This document shows, one piece after another, positions 49,841-61,217 of a stretch of DNA of 64,000 nucleotides. The stretch is from assembly GCA_013397115.1 (NCBI GenBank), contig VWZW01006289.1, positions 5,069,892 through 5,133,891 on the forward strand. Reading direction: 5' to 3'. The position numbers were made by a program, and so were the translations under genes. This DNA comes from Edolisoma coerulescens. Taxonomy: Eukaryota; Chordata; Aves; Passeriformes; Campephagidae. Each line of letters starts with the position of its first letter. Position 1 is the first letter of the stretch. The notes under the pieces were generated by a model. It worked only from the letters and a program-made list of their open reading frames with translations, did not search any database and was not told where the DNA came from.

Positions 49841-51436
49841 CTGAAACGCCTCTATATACAAAAACTTTGGTTTAAATTAATGGTTACGCTGATTTGTTTT
49901 TTCTTGAGTAACACACTATAACGCAGGAAGTTTCCAGTCTATTTCATTCTAGGAGCAATACAGCTGTGATTTAGATATTTGCCGCTGTGATAGTCAAACT
50001 TTTTTCCAGACCAGGTCTGCCAACTGGCATTTTTCCCAAGACTACTGAAATATCAAGAGGTGTTAAAACTTCCTTGGTGTTGATCCCACCCGGGCAAGTT
50101 CATTATAGAATTAGGAACAGAAATGTTACGAAATAAAGGCTCTTCTCTTATATATATCTTGAGATGCCTAATCACAAAATAACAGTATAAGGATGAGCAA
50201 TGCCATCATGAATTTTTCATGATAGTAAAAACATATCATGATACAACCATGTGTAATGATACTGTTAAATCAAATATTATGATAGGCTAATAAATGTATA
50301 GCAGGGAGAAATAAAAGTATTGTGTAACTTCCTGTTTTATAGCATTCTTGCTGCAGTACATCCTTTGTAAGGATGAGTTTGGATAAGTCCAAAGGTAGCT
50401 TGTAAGTGGAAGCTCAGCTGGCAAGAGGCAAGGGGCAATATGAGCCTGGCAAGATGTAGGTATAGACTGACACCAGTCATTCAGATGCCCAGCTGCCTTA
50501 CCAAGTGTCTTGCCCATAACTATTACAGTCATGTTTCTCTCCCCTTGCTGTCTTTCCAGCTCATGAATCTTTCATTCCTGTGTGCACAGTGAGCTGAGCT
50601 TTAGCGGGAGCATTAAGGGCGTGAGAGGACAACAAACTCTTTTATACAAAACACTCATCATATTGCCGTGGTGGTTTAATTAAAATGTTTGTGACATTTA
50701 TGACTAACCAATTGATTTAGGTTAGATGTCTTCTCAACCTGACCCCACGATCAGGGCTCTCAGATGGCTGAAGGACTTCACTGCAACTTTTCCTTCCGCA
50801 CAATTGTTAAAGGGCAAGGGCAAACAGAGTCTCACCCAAAGTTTGCCACATAATCAGGTTCTCTTCTAATGACAGAGAGGCTACATCATTATCATAGTTG
50901 GGTTTTATAACAAAGAATAAAGATTTCCTGACTTACAGTTCGTAAGACATGCCTTTCCTCTTTTTAATACACTTAATTTTTGTCCGAGTCACTGGGGCAG
51001 TATTTCAGTTCAGAACTTCAACTAGAATAAAACAGCAGTAGTATCACATCATGGCACTGTTAGCTTAATATTCTTTTTTCAGTACTTGACAAATGATTGA
51101 AAGGTAGCAAAATTTCACCAAAAGAGCCACCCACTGCTCAATCTTAAGAAATATTTCCTCTCCACTCCCATTAATTAGTAGATTAGTAGATATACTGAAA
51201 TATTTAACTTCACCTGATGTGAAAATGTATATCATCTAATATTTGCCTTTTTTTAAAATCAGCAATTGATTTCACTAGGGCATTTCTCAAACCCCTGGTT
51301 ATTTCTCCATGCAGATCAGTGGAGCAGCTCATTAACTCCAAAAGTGGGTTTTGCATGTCTGATATAAGAGATTTCCTCTCACTTTGGTCCTTAACCTTTC
51401 TGAAGCTTGGCTATACAGTAGAGACACTCTCAATTA
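49841..51436. other. Unique stretch without a recognised gene
   Basis: No coding sequence is recognised. The part at about 50,640-50,780 (TTTAATTAAAA, ACCAATTGATTTAGG and nearby words) has a conserved-noncoding look. No repeats are identified until the SINE at 51,437. Confidence 0.6.
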
Positions 51437-51574
51437 CCTGAGATTAGCTCAGTTGGTCAGAGTATGGTACCAGTAACACCAAGGTCGTGTTTTTAGCCCC
51501 TGTATGGGCCATTCACTTAAGAGTTGGACTCGATTATTCTCACGGGTCCGTTTCCACTCAGAATATTCTGTGAA
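51437..51574 (+). mobile_element. tRNA-derived SINE with CR1-like tail (TguSINE1-like)
   Basis: The first about 73 bases follow an isoleucine-type tRNA: the A box tagctcagttgg at 51,445-51,456, then a gagtatggtaccagtaacac anticodon region, caaggtcgtg, a decayed B box (gtttttagccc) and cctgtatgggcca. They are followed by attcacttaagagttggact, cgattattctcacgggtccg and ctcagaatattctgtgaa, which is the CR1-like 3' end that lets CR1 enzymes copy the element. A tRNA head joined to this tail is the structure I remember for the songbird family TguSINE1. The position of the anticodon reads AGT and the B box is damaged, so it is not a functional tRNA. Target duplications are not evident. Confidence 0.85.
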
Positions 51575-54144
51575 ACAAATACTTTTCATGTAAAGTTAGG
51601 ATAATTTTTCCACAAGCTATTGCTGTGTTCATACATTTTGTTCATCACTCTATTGATGGGAATGATGACATATAAAAATACAATGCATTTAGCAAAGAAA
51701 TGAAAGCTTTCTATATCTGTATTAAATCTTATCCTTCAACTCCTCCTTTTAACCTCTCCTGAAATTCCATTAAAAACCATAAACACTAAAGCAAACAGTT
51801 TAATTAAATGGCCATCAGCTGAACACTAATTTTCAAGATCATTGGTTTATTCTTTGCACAGCAATTGCCTAATCCCTACTGACTCTTTTATATGAACTAG
51901 CAATTGACGCTGCTACTGCTGCTCAGAGGCTTGCTAATGTTTTCTTTTGATCGTGCATTTTAGGATTTGTTTAGGATTTGCATGGCTAGTGTACACTTTG
52001 CAAATTTTTGGTGCCAAAAAAATAATAAAAGAAAGTAATTACTTATACTCAAGATCTCTCTGTTATTTCATAGGCCTTTAAAAACACATCTCAACAGAAT
52101 TTGAACAAAAAAATCTGGTTTCATAAATTGAGTAATCAGGTACATAAAAACCGGCTGCTGCAGAACAGGCAGCAAACAAAAAGTATACTAGACAGAAATT
52201 AAAAATTCTGTGAAAATAATGTACAGATTAAGGACGTCAGTATAATAGAGAACAGACTGAGAAGAGAGACGAGAAGAAGGGAAGAGAGGGGGAGGGAGGA
52301 TGGGGGAGGAAGGTTTGTCACCGGCTTGAGTTAAAAAAGAGTGTAGGGTTACTCCAGGGTGCCTTTGCTAATAATGACAAGATCGTTTGCTTCTCACATC
52401 TGTAGGAAAAAAATGAGAGGAGAAGATGGAAAAGAGGTCCTGGGATGTACCAGCTGTTGATGTTGGTGCTCCCTGCTGAGCGCAGAGCATTGTGCCCCTA
52501 CCGGAAGGCATCGCAATCTGCTGACATCTCCAGCTCTCTGCTACTTCGGGACACTCAGCTGAATCTAAGGCAACGATCATCTGGCTGAGTGAACAAAAAC
52601 CAGTGCCTACAGTGAAAAAGCAGGAATAACACACAAAGCAGATGGCTGGAGGCCTGCTCATTCCTGTTTCTGGAGCTGTTTACACTCTTAAGTGACTAAT
52701 TTTGACATGTTATACTACTAATGAAGTTTTTTGGTTTGACCCAGTAAACTGCATGTAGTGCAGTCTGGGAGCACTCTAATTTGATGTCTGCAGCCCAGTG
52801 CTATTTCTGATCTACAGAAAGTCAGTTAAAATCATGGTGAGGGAGCAATCAAAGCTGAATTTCAGAATGATAGCTTTGTCCCATAGATAATACTCAATGC
52901 CTACAGTTTTACATTTTCTTAGCTAAAATATCTTGAACATTTGTAACATCGGTCTTTAGCATTTGTTCTTCTGGGACTGAGATCAGAGCCACAGCACAGA
53001 AGATTCCCAGGCTTCCAAGAATCACATCACCATCCAGAAGCAGGAAGTTTTCTCCAGCCCTTCCTATATCAAGTCATGCGGACCTGTAAACTGCAAGAGA
53101 GTATTCTCTGATGAAAATGTTAATATTCCAAAAGCACAATTCAAAAAAATTTTTTTTTGTTTACTGCCTAGCTCTTGCTCCCAGACCTGAAGGCTGTTGG
53201 GATTACATTGACCAAAGTACAAAATCTAAAACTGAAACTCAGAGTTAAAACTTTAAATATTTCAAGCCAATTTGGAATTTAGTAAAATGTCATGGAGAAG
53301 ATTGATTAAGAACTTATTTCATCCCAATCCAATATATTTATTTTTTTCTTCTCAAAAGGCCATGAAGCATATTAACCATTAGAATCTCAGATATCTGACA
53401 GTTATTGAAATTGAAAAATAAGACAACCACCTGGCCTAGTCTTTAGATATCTCGTCTGCCTGTATCTTAAACTTATTCACAGTCTCATAGTGATGGTTCC
53501 ATAGGAATGGAGGATCAGCCAATGATTATCCCTCTAAGTCATTAAAACTAAAAATAAAACTTATCAGCAAACAGTTTAAGGTTATTCTGGGGCTATTATG
53601 GACAAACAATCCAACAATAGTAATGCTTGAATGACATTCTTTGTTAAGTCAAAGACTAAAGAGCCTGCCTAGTCTGGAAGTATTTTCCAAGGGGCTTGAA
53701 TGAATATGAACTAAGAGGTAACAGCAATTGTTTTCATGAGTCCAGATGTGGACTTACCTTTAGCACCACTGGCTGCAACGGTTAATTCCTTAACATTCCT
53801 CAGCTTTGTGGCTGCTGGGGCTTTTCCATTTTAACTAGGGCCATACCAGTTCAGCCACATCCCAGTGGCGAAGTTATTCATGGTGGAGGTATGGGGGTTT
53901 CATTTACCATGTGCTATTCACTGTCATTTTAGATCTGGTTTATCTAAGTGGTCTATTATTTTAACCCCTCCAGCTAATGAGAGAGGAATGTATATTGAGG
54001 TCTATATTTGTCCTATCTTTGGGAAAAATTCCTGTTTTATGGAAGTGATCTGTAAAAGGTGACCGGTGAATTGTCTCAGTATCAGTACAAAACATTGGGC
54101 TCCTAAAATGGCAGTAACTGTAACACTGTGACTGATCCCCACCT
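51575..54144. other. Unique stretch with a purine tract, no recognised gene
   Basis: The part at 51,780-51,990 looks like conserved noncoding sequence (balanced composition, many TAAT/ATTA words). At 52,260-52,313 there is a purine tract, and 52,320-52,680 is richer in GC and CpG than its surroundings. A minus-strand segment in that block is open for about 97 codons with an internal acceptor- and donor-like pair, but I cannot support an exon. Confidence 0.55.
52260..52313 (+). repeat. Purine tract with G-runs
   Basis: About 54 bases are almost entirely A and G (one C and one T interrupt it), with G-runs such as GGGGG, GGG and GGGGG towards the 3' side. Such tracts can form non-B DNA, but only three runs of three or more G are present, so a classic four-run quadruplex is not met. 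Confidence 0.75.
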
Positions 54145-54600
54145 GAACATCTGCATAAGGCTCTGGGATCCACAGCACAAGGAGGGCATTGACCTGTTGG
54201 AAACACAGAGGAGCCCAAGCAGATGATCAGAGGACTGGTGCACCTCTCCTGTGAAGACAGAGAGGGTTGGGGCTGTTCAGCCTGGAGAAGAGAAGGCTGC
54301 ACGGAGAACTCATAGCAACTTCCAGTACCTAAAGGGGCTACAAGAGAGATGGAGAGGGACTTTTTATGAGGGCCTGGGCACAGAACAAGAGGGAATGGCT
54401 TTAAACTGAAAGAGGTCAGTTTTGGATTAGATATTAGGAAGAAATTCTATACTGTGAGGGATGGTGAAGCACTAGAACACGTTGTCCAGAAAAGCTGTGC
54501 GTGTCCCACCCCTGAAAGTGTTCAAGGTCAGCTTAGATGGGGCTTTGAGTAAACTGGTTTAGAAGAATTTATCCCTGCCCACATAAGACCAAAAGGTCTT
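54145..54600 (+). mobile_element. CR1 LINE 3' region
   Basis: The order is diagnostic of CR1: ctctgggatccacagcacaa, gatgatcagaggactggtgc, acctctcctgtgaagaca, ggggctgttcagcctggaga, agagaaggctgcacgg, gtacctaaaggggctacaag, gggaatggctttaaactgaa, ggaagaaattctatactgtg, gtgaaagtgttcaaggtcag-like text and gatggggctttgagtaaac. It ends in tccctgcccac and aggtctt without the terminal ttccaacc/attctatg part, so both ends are truncated or decayed. Divergence is moderate. The open minus-strand frame across its start (53,961-54,302) is a by-product of the repeat. Confidence 0.92.
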
Positions 54601-57600
54601 AATGCAATCTTCAATCAAATGCATAATGCTCACAGAGATGTTTCTCTTGCATTATGAAATGTACCGAAAGCAGTAAACAAAGTACTTATCTGTCAATATT
54701 TGCATAAAACTTTTTAATTCATTTGGTTTTCTTTAATCATCTCGTTTTTTCCCTTTCTGTCAGTCAGCTAAAAAAACCCCAAAACATTTGTGTAGTGCTC
54801 CCCAGTATATAATTATCCAAACATTACTTAATATGGGAAGTTTAAGATCTCCTCACTTAAATCTATGCATATTTTGATTCTTCACAACCTTCCTTTGATC
54901 AGGAAGACAACTCTGAAGAAACTGTGTTTCTTCATTTTAAACCTCCGAAGAACAGAGCAGGAGAAAATAAACCAATGCCACAAGCCTACATTTTTTTATT
55001 ACTTCTCATTTCCCAGGCTCAGAGGAAGGCAATGACTGCCTTCTGCCACCACTCAGGCATTTCTAACTTTCTGACTTCTGAGCAAAGTAGCAGTTGATTC
55101 ATGCACTTAATTCATCTTCCCTCCACCATTTTAATCTGCCTTGTCCTGGTACTGCCCACTTATCTGCAGAACTTGACTGTAACAATCCAAAAGTTTTAGT
55201 TATCCATAAGGTAATTTATAATCCATAAGGTAAAGGAGATAATCTTAAATTTCCATTGTCTCATGTAATGAGTTCCACTACTCTAGTAAGAAATTTTTTA
55301 ATCTTAGGACATTTTGCAGTGACTTTGCAATCATTCATCACAGCTGCAAAAGGCTCCAAAAATCACAGGAGACAAGGAATTTTTTTACCAGAAATTCAAA
55401 ATACCAGATCTTCTCCTGTCACTATTCATATAATAACAGAGTACAAGAAGTGGAATAAAGACAGGATTAAGTTTAGCAGTGACTGATACCATCTGAGGAT
55501 GGCATTGGTGCCACATCTCTTTGCAAAGCAGCAGAAATGTAAAAGTGTCAATATTTCTCTAAAGAAGAAACTGAAATTTCTTTTGCATTTGCCAGAAACA
55601 GTGCCTAATGACAGAAGAAGTTTTAGCCCAAGTTAGCTAAATGGGATAAAATTCCCAGACCTGATCAGATAGGAACTTTCTGGTGAGCTGCCAGATATAT
55701 ACGAAGAATGAAGTTCCCATCTTTCCCAACAGGTTTATCACAACCTGTTCATTTATGTGAAAACTTCAAAGTGCCTCATTTTCTGTAGGACTTTACCTCC
55801 AATTATCCAGCTCAAGGCAATAACTTGATGTTATTTTATTTTTCACTGGGAAGAGAAGTGCAAAGGTAAAGATGGGAAACTCTTATAGTGTATGAACTGA
55901 GAACAGTGTCAGGAGTGGTATTTGCTTGGCTTCTGCAATCCTTTGTGAGCTTAACAGCTTTTAGAGGACTTTTCAGCCTTAGGGCTTAACTAACTTCCTC
56001 TGGAGATGGAGCTGGCCACGAATTGTTCCCAAAGAGGAGAATTAGGGATATTTGTTCTTTAAATATGTTTCATAATTGTGTTTGATGTTGTCCAATGCTT
56101 GACACTGTGTAGATATTAATTAAGTGCAAAAAACTATTTCCTCTACTTTGTTCAGGGAAAAAAAATCAACCCTGGTAGGTTTCACAATCAAAATTATAAT
56201 CTTTCTCAAGCATGCAAATTAACAATTAGAACATCTCAACAATGGAATTCCACTAATCCCTCCACAGGAGAAAATTGGTTATCTGCCTACAGCACCAATT
56301 AACCAAACAAAAGCTGTTCAAAGCAGAAAAATAGACAGAAAATTTACTAGGATTGAATTGTTTTACATCGCAGATAGACATTCCCTCCCACTGTGGAGCT
56401 GGATTTAGGGCAGGGGCTTGTGTGTGTGGGTGCAAGCTGCTGAAAAAGGTGTTGGGTTGAGGCCAGCAGGAACTGAAGTTCATTGTTTTAGGAGGTAGAG
56501 TGTGGTCATTGCAAATTGCATTCCCACATCCCACTCTGCCTATGGTAGATGATAATAGAATCACAGCCCTCTGCAGCAATTCTTGTGCTTTCTTTTTCAA
56601 TGCTCTTACTATCCAGGGCTAAAGACAAGGTAATGAACTAGCCGGACTATTGGGATCATTCAGCTTTCCATTTCCTTAGTACCAATATTTTTGTTTACTA
56701 CCTAATTTTATCTCATGCAATGGTTCTGGAAGTCTCTGTATAATAGCATAAGCTACCCCAGACATCCAATAACAAAGAGTTGCTCAAAGTTTAAAAAACA
56801 ACTCTCATAGATCACTATGTCATATTTAGCTAACATAAGCATTGCCAAAAAAAAAAAAATTATCTCTGGGTGTGGCCAATCTCCGTACTAACATGTTTAA
56901 ATTTTGACCTACCTGAGGGGAACACCCAAATCATTGAAGCAGGTGATGCTGGGAAGAGGCATGTGAAAAAAAACCTCTGCACTTACAGAAACGCTGTACA
57001 ACTTGGCTGTCTTCCAGTTTCATAAAATAAGGGAAACATCATTCGTGCAGGTGTAATATAACTCATTTTGGCTGCATGTAAAAATAAAACTTTCATTCAG
57101 AAAGCATTACTTGCTCTAACATGATTTTGCTTGGGGTTGGAGTGCAACAGGGATAAGTTATTAGTATTCTGGAACAAGCCTACATGAACAAAAAAAAAAA
57201 GCTGAAACATTTCTTAAAAATAAAAGATTGAAATAATTAAACGTACCTTTCAAAACCTTCCATCTGTGGAATGAATATAAAGCAAAGAATGGCTATGGAT
57301 CTTCCTCTTCCTCCTTCTTGTCCCCTCAGAATGCCTTCAACTGGCCTAGCTGGGTTGTCTTTACCTCTTATCAAAATAAAATTGAAATATTCCTCTTTCA
57401 CTTTTTCTTTTTTTAGCAAGACGACATTGTCATAGCTATATCTATGACACTTACGTGCAATTTGTATCTTGGCTTTTTGAATTTACAGCTAACACCTCCA
57501 TAGTATACGACTGTCTTTTGCAAATGAATTTATTTTATGTAACTACAGAGTCCAGAGTCTTCTAGGTACGCTACATATCTCCTGGGCAATATGATTTAAA

Positions 57601-60600
57601 CTCATGTAAAGTGAACAGTAACATTTCAAGTTGTGGGTAATAAAGTTTTAGAGATTCAGAGGGTTTGCTTTGCCTTCATAACCACACTCTCAGTTTTTTA
57701 AGTGCCAAAGTTCATTAATTGATCCTAGTTATATTATCTTGCATCAACTGGAAAGGCAGGCTTCCTGGAACAGGATGTTTATTTACCAAAGTGCTTTAAA
57801 AGAGCAGGTTATTTTTGGTTGTAAGTTGCACAAACTAAGCTGTGCATGAAAGCAAGCCCTTGAATGATGAAGCTCAGTTTACCCTGACTAGATCTCTGAG
57901 CTGACCCACCCACCAGCCATATTATCGCTTCTCTTGAAATACTGTTAATTCGTTTATTTGTCTTTGTGGTCTGGAAGTAAAAAAAATATTTTGGTGCTTC
58001 CCCCTCCCACACATCCCAATCCACTCGTGTTTTGCAATAATGGGTGCATCATTATTTATTTCTAAAGGAAGTCCAGCTGAAATGTCTACAACTAAATCTT
58101 ACAGTTAAAATTCCATTAAACAATGAGATGCATTTAGGAAGCCAGAGAGAGAAAACACATTTAATAACCTAGAGGCTGGGTGCACCTTCGTGTTGCTTCA
58201 AAGTAGTTCCTATTTTAAATCCTAGTATTGCTTGAGGCCAAAAACTGACTTTATTACATTTCAAAATGAAAAAAAAAAAAGACCAACCCATGCACCTGCT
58301 TTTGTAACAGACTTTCAGAAAAAAATACTGACACTTAAAGAAGGAATATATTGTGTAGATAATATATGTCATTGGTTTAACAACAATAACATGAAAATTC
58401 ATTGTCTGAAAAACAAAGCATCGAGGTTCAATCTATGTTGGTTCACAGAAATAACAGTACTTTAAAAGTGGCTACAGCTCTACACCATAAAGTGGAACAT
58501 TTAGGTTATCATTCTGGCACTGTCTGACCTGCTCTGTCACTTCAAGACAGATCCCCAAAAATACTTATTTATTTAAATGCAAGCCATATGAATGTTAAGT
58601 GTCTATAGACCATGTTGGTCTGAAAGAAGTGCAGTCAAATACATAAAGCCACATTCACATGAGATTTAAACTTTTAATTGCATAACCTTTAAAACTATTC
58701 CAAACTTAACCCACTTTTTTTACAGTAATTTCATGACAAAAGTAATCTAACAGGTGTATGGCATTGTTAGGACTATACACTGCTGCCCCATGAAAGATTG
58801 CAAAGCTGAGCCAGGACAGGACAAGAGGATTCTCATTTAGTTTTCAGAAAACTTATCCTTCAGGATAAAACGGTTTGTAGGTGCAAAGAACAAATGAAGG
58901 TTTTCTGTCTTTTCTATGCTACACAACCTGAGGGCTGGCAGAAATGATCAGTCTTTTCTATTTTCTAAAAGAATGGGAACAATTGAGGCTTTATATACCA
59001 GTGAAACTCTGGTAAAAGACAAGCAAATATTCTCATTTTCCTTATTAGTAAATTCGACTGTAGTTTCCATATGGCTTTTTTCAGACTGAAAATAATTTAG
59101 AAAACTTTGAGCAACCAGACTCAAACTTTTCTAAGGGTCAGGATGTGATATAAACATAAGCAAAGGAATATTTATTTGAGAACTCTTGTGAAATGTGACC
59201 TGTGAGAATCAAATAAGATTGCTGGATTATATTACACATACGTATTTAAATGTAGACGTCTTTTAAACAGAAATCACATTTTTGTTAGAATATTTATCCT
59301 TCCAGGAAAAATTCACAATGCATTTAAGTAAGTCCAGCATGCTCCTACAATCTCTGAACAAAATCCACATAATTTAGACTACTTTTTTTCTCCATTTTGT
59401 GTGTCTAAAACAACTGTAGTATCAGCCAGCCATGCTTCAGCTCATACATTTGATAAAGCCTCTGTGAGAAGACAGGGAAAGGGTAAAAATAATGGAAGCA
59501 AAGTTGTGACCCGCTGTGAGCTGGCACGGGGTTCAGCTTCTATGCAGAATGGCCACTCCACAACACTGCACAGTATTGCAAGCTGAAAGATATTAACAGT
59601 GGTTGTGGTCATGTAGGAGTTGCAAAGGTTCTGAGGGGAAGGATGTTATTAATTTTTTTTTATTTAATCTGACAATGTGTTTTAGCTACAGGAAATATTG
59701 ACCACTACTTTTTAAAATTTCTTTTTGTAATATTTAATGTTACTCTTCCAGCAAGCACACAGTTAAATTGACAGGACTTCATTTGTAATCCACAGAACAA
59801 TAGATGACCTGAGTAAAACTGTGCGCTATCCTCCAGATGTTGTGTGCACTGAAACACCTGGAAGAGCCACGGGAGAGAAGCAAGAATGACCGCTGCATTT
59901 GCTAAAGTAGCAGCTGTATGTTCAGCAGGCAGAACACATTGCCCTACCTTCAGCACCTATCATTTCCATGCTTTCTGAATTTATTAAACCCTTGACTTAG
60001 CCCATCATATAGCTACTGGCATGTTCTGTTTCCCATGGAAAAAATCTTAGTGGTTCTCCCTTCCCTCAAGGTAAAATACTGTGAAACCATAAATACAGCT
60101 TTTAGTGCTTGATTTAATGTTTATCTGACTTCGGATGTGAACCTAAATGTTTTGCTGGGTTCACACTTTTTCTTGCCTCAACGCCATGCCTCTGTCAACC
60201 TCCAGTTTCATGTGAGGGCATGAGAAAAGTAACACAGCCGTATTGCACCACAAACTGTCTACAAGAATCTTCTTAAAATCTTACAGGTTTTTTGTTAAAC
60301 ATTTTTACAGTGACATGGTCCCACAATTTCACCTCAAATTTGCTTCATTTAATGCTCTCTGGGTTTGCAATATAATTTTTCTTAATTTTAAGAAGTTGGG
60401 TGTCAGTATGCATACTTTTTCATAAGTAGTATATAAACACTTTTCTCATGTTTTTCCAAGAAAACACTCACATAATTCTGAATTGTGCTGGATCCCCCAG
60501 CTCTCAAGAAACAAATCTGTTTCTTGGTCCCCTAAATGTTCCATCTTCTGTTATTTGTGTGCATTTTAAAAAAGAATTATAGAAAGAGGCCTGGACCACA

Positions 60601-61147
60601 GGAGAAAAAATCAAGTCAGTAATAGCTAAGTAATATTGAGTGAATAATTATGCATGATCATCTTTTCCACCGACACCAGCGGTCATTAGAATTCCCTCTG
60701 TTTACCAATGGACATGAGAAAGAAAATGAGCCTTCAGAAATTTAGAATTAAGTAAGTGCCAGTCATGTTTTCTATTCCCAGGGCAATTACCACCCCAGTT
60801 TTTGCCCTATTCAGGTATGTTCAAAGACTGTGTTCTATTCAGGTAGTCTCATTGAAATTAGTACTTTTCAGCATAAGGCTGTTAGAATTCAGTCTTCATT
60901 TAGTGGATTTATTATGTCCTGTTGAACAACTTGCCACTAAAATGACAACACCACAGAGACACTAACTACTGAGCTTTTCAAAATACAAAGAGTATCAACT
61001 TAGGAGTTTGTTTGAACCCAAAATGTTCTAAACCAAGGTAAAATTCTGCAAACAAACAGGGGAAAACTTTGGGGTAGAAGCAATTTCCATTTCATCTTTA
61101 CAGAAAAAATCTCTCCACCTTTTTTTTTTTTTATAAATTTTCTTTAC
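54601..61147. other. Unique AT-rich stretch without a recognised gene
   Basis: A short local duplication of atccataaggtaa occurs at about 55,202-55,233. A-runs lie near 56,848, 57,190 and 58,269. A minus-strand donor-like cac|gtaagtgtc at about 57,454 follows a short open stretch, but there is no adequate acceptor. No gene or transposon is recognised. Confidence 0.6.
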
Positions 61148-61217
61148 CTTGACAACAGCAATTCTGTGGCTGATCTGAAGTCATACATATGCACTTTGAT
61201 CTTCTCACACATGCAGC
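61148..61217 (-). CDS. Candidate 70-base cysteine-rich exon, weak
   Basis: On the minus strand the acceptor gggatttctctcag precedes 70 bases ending CAAG|gtaaagaaaa. One frame reads a 23-residue peptide with six cysteines (AACVRRSKCICM then QNCCCQ), entering in phase 0 and leaving in phase 1, the phase that the 49.6-kb candidate would accept. A second frame is open too, so frame choice is not forced. No family is identified. Short open segments between splice-like sites are common by chance. Confidence 0.15.

Noticed and set aside
51438..51511. Possible isoleucine-type tRNA gene
   Set aside because: The B box is decayed, the anticodon position is altered, and the CR1-like tail shows that it is the head of a SINE.
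53961..54302. Minus-strand open frame of 113 codons
   Set aside because: Its upstream half lies on the reverse strand of the CR1 element at 54,145-54,600.
57454..57515. Minus-strand short open stretch before a gtaagt donor
   Set aside because: Two frames are open, there is no acceptable acceptor, and an in-frame stop lies just upstream.
59401..59586. Plus-strand 61-codon frame with serine- and lysine-rich text
   Set aside because: No start or splice support and no similarity to a known family.
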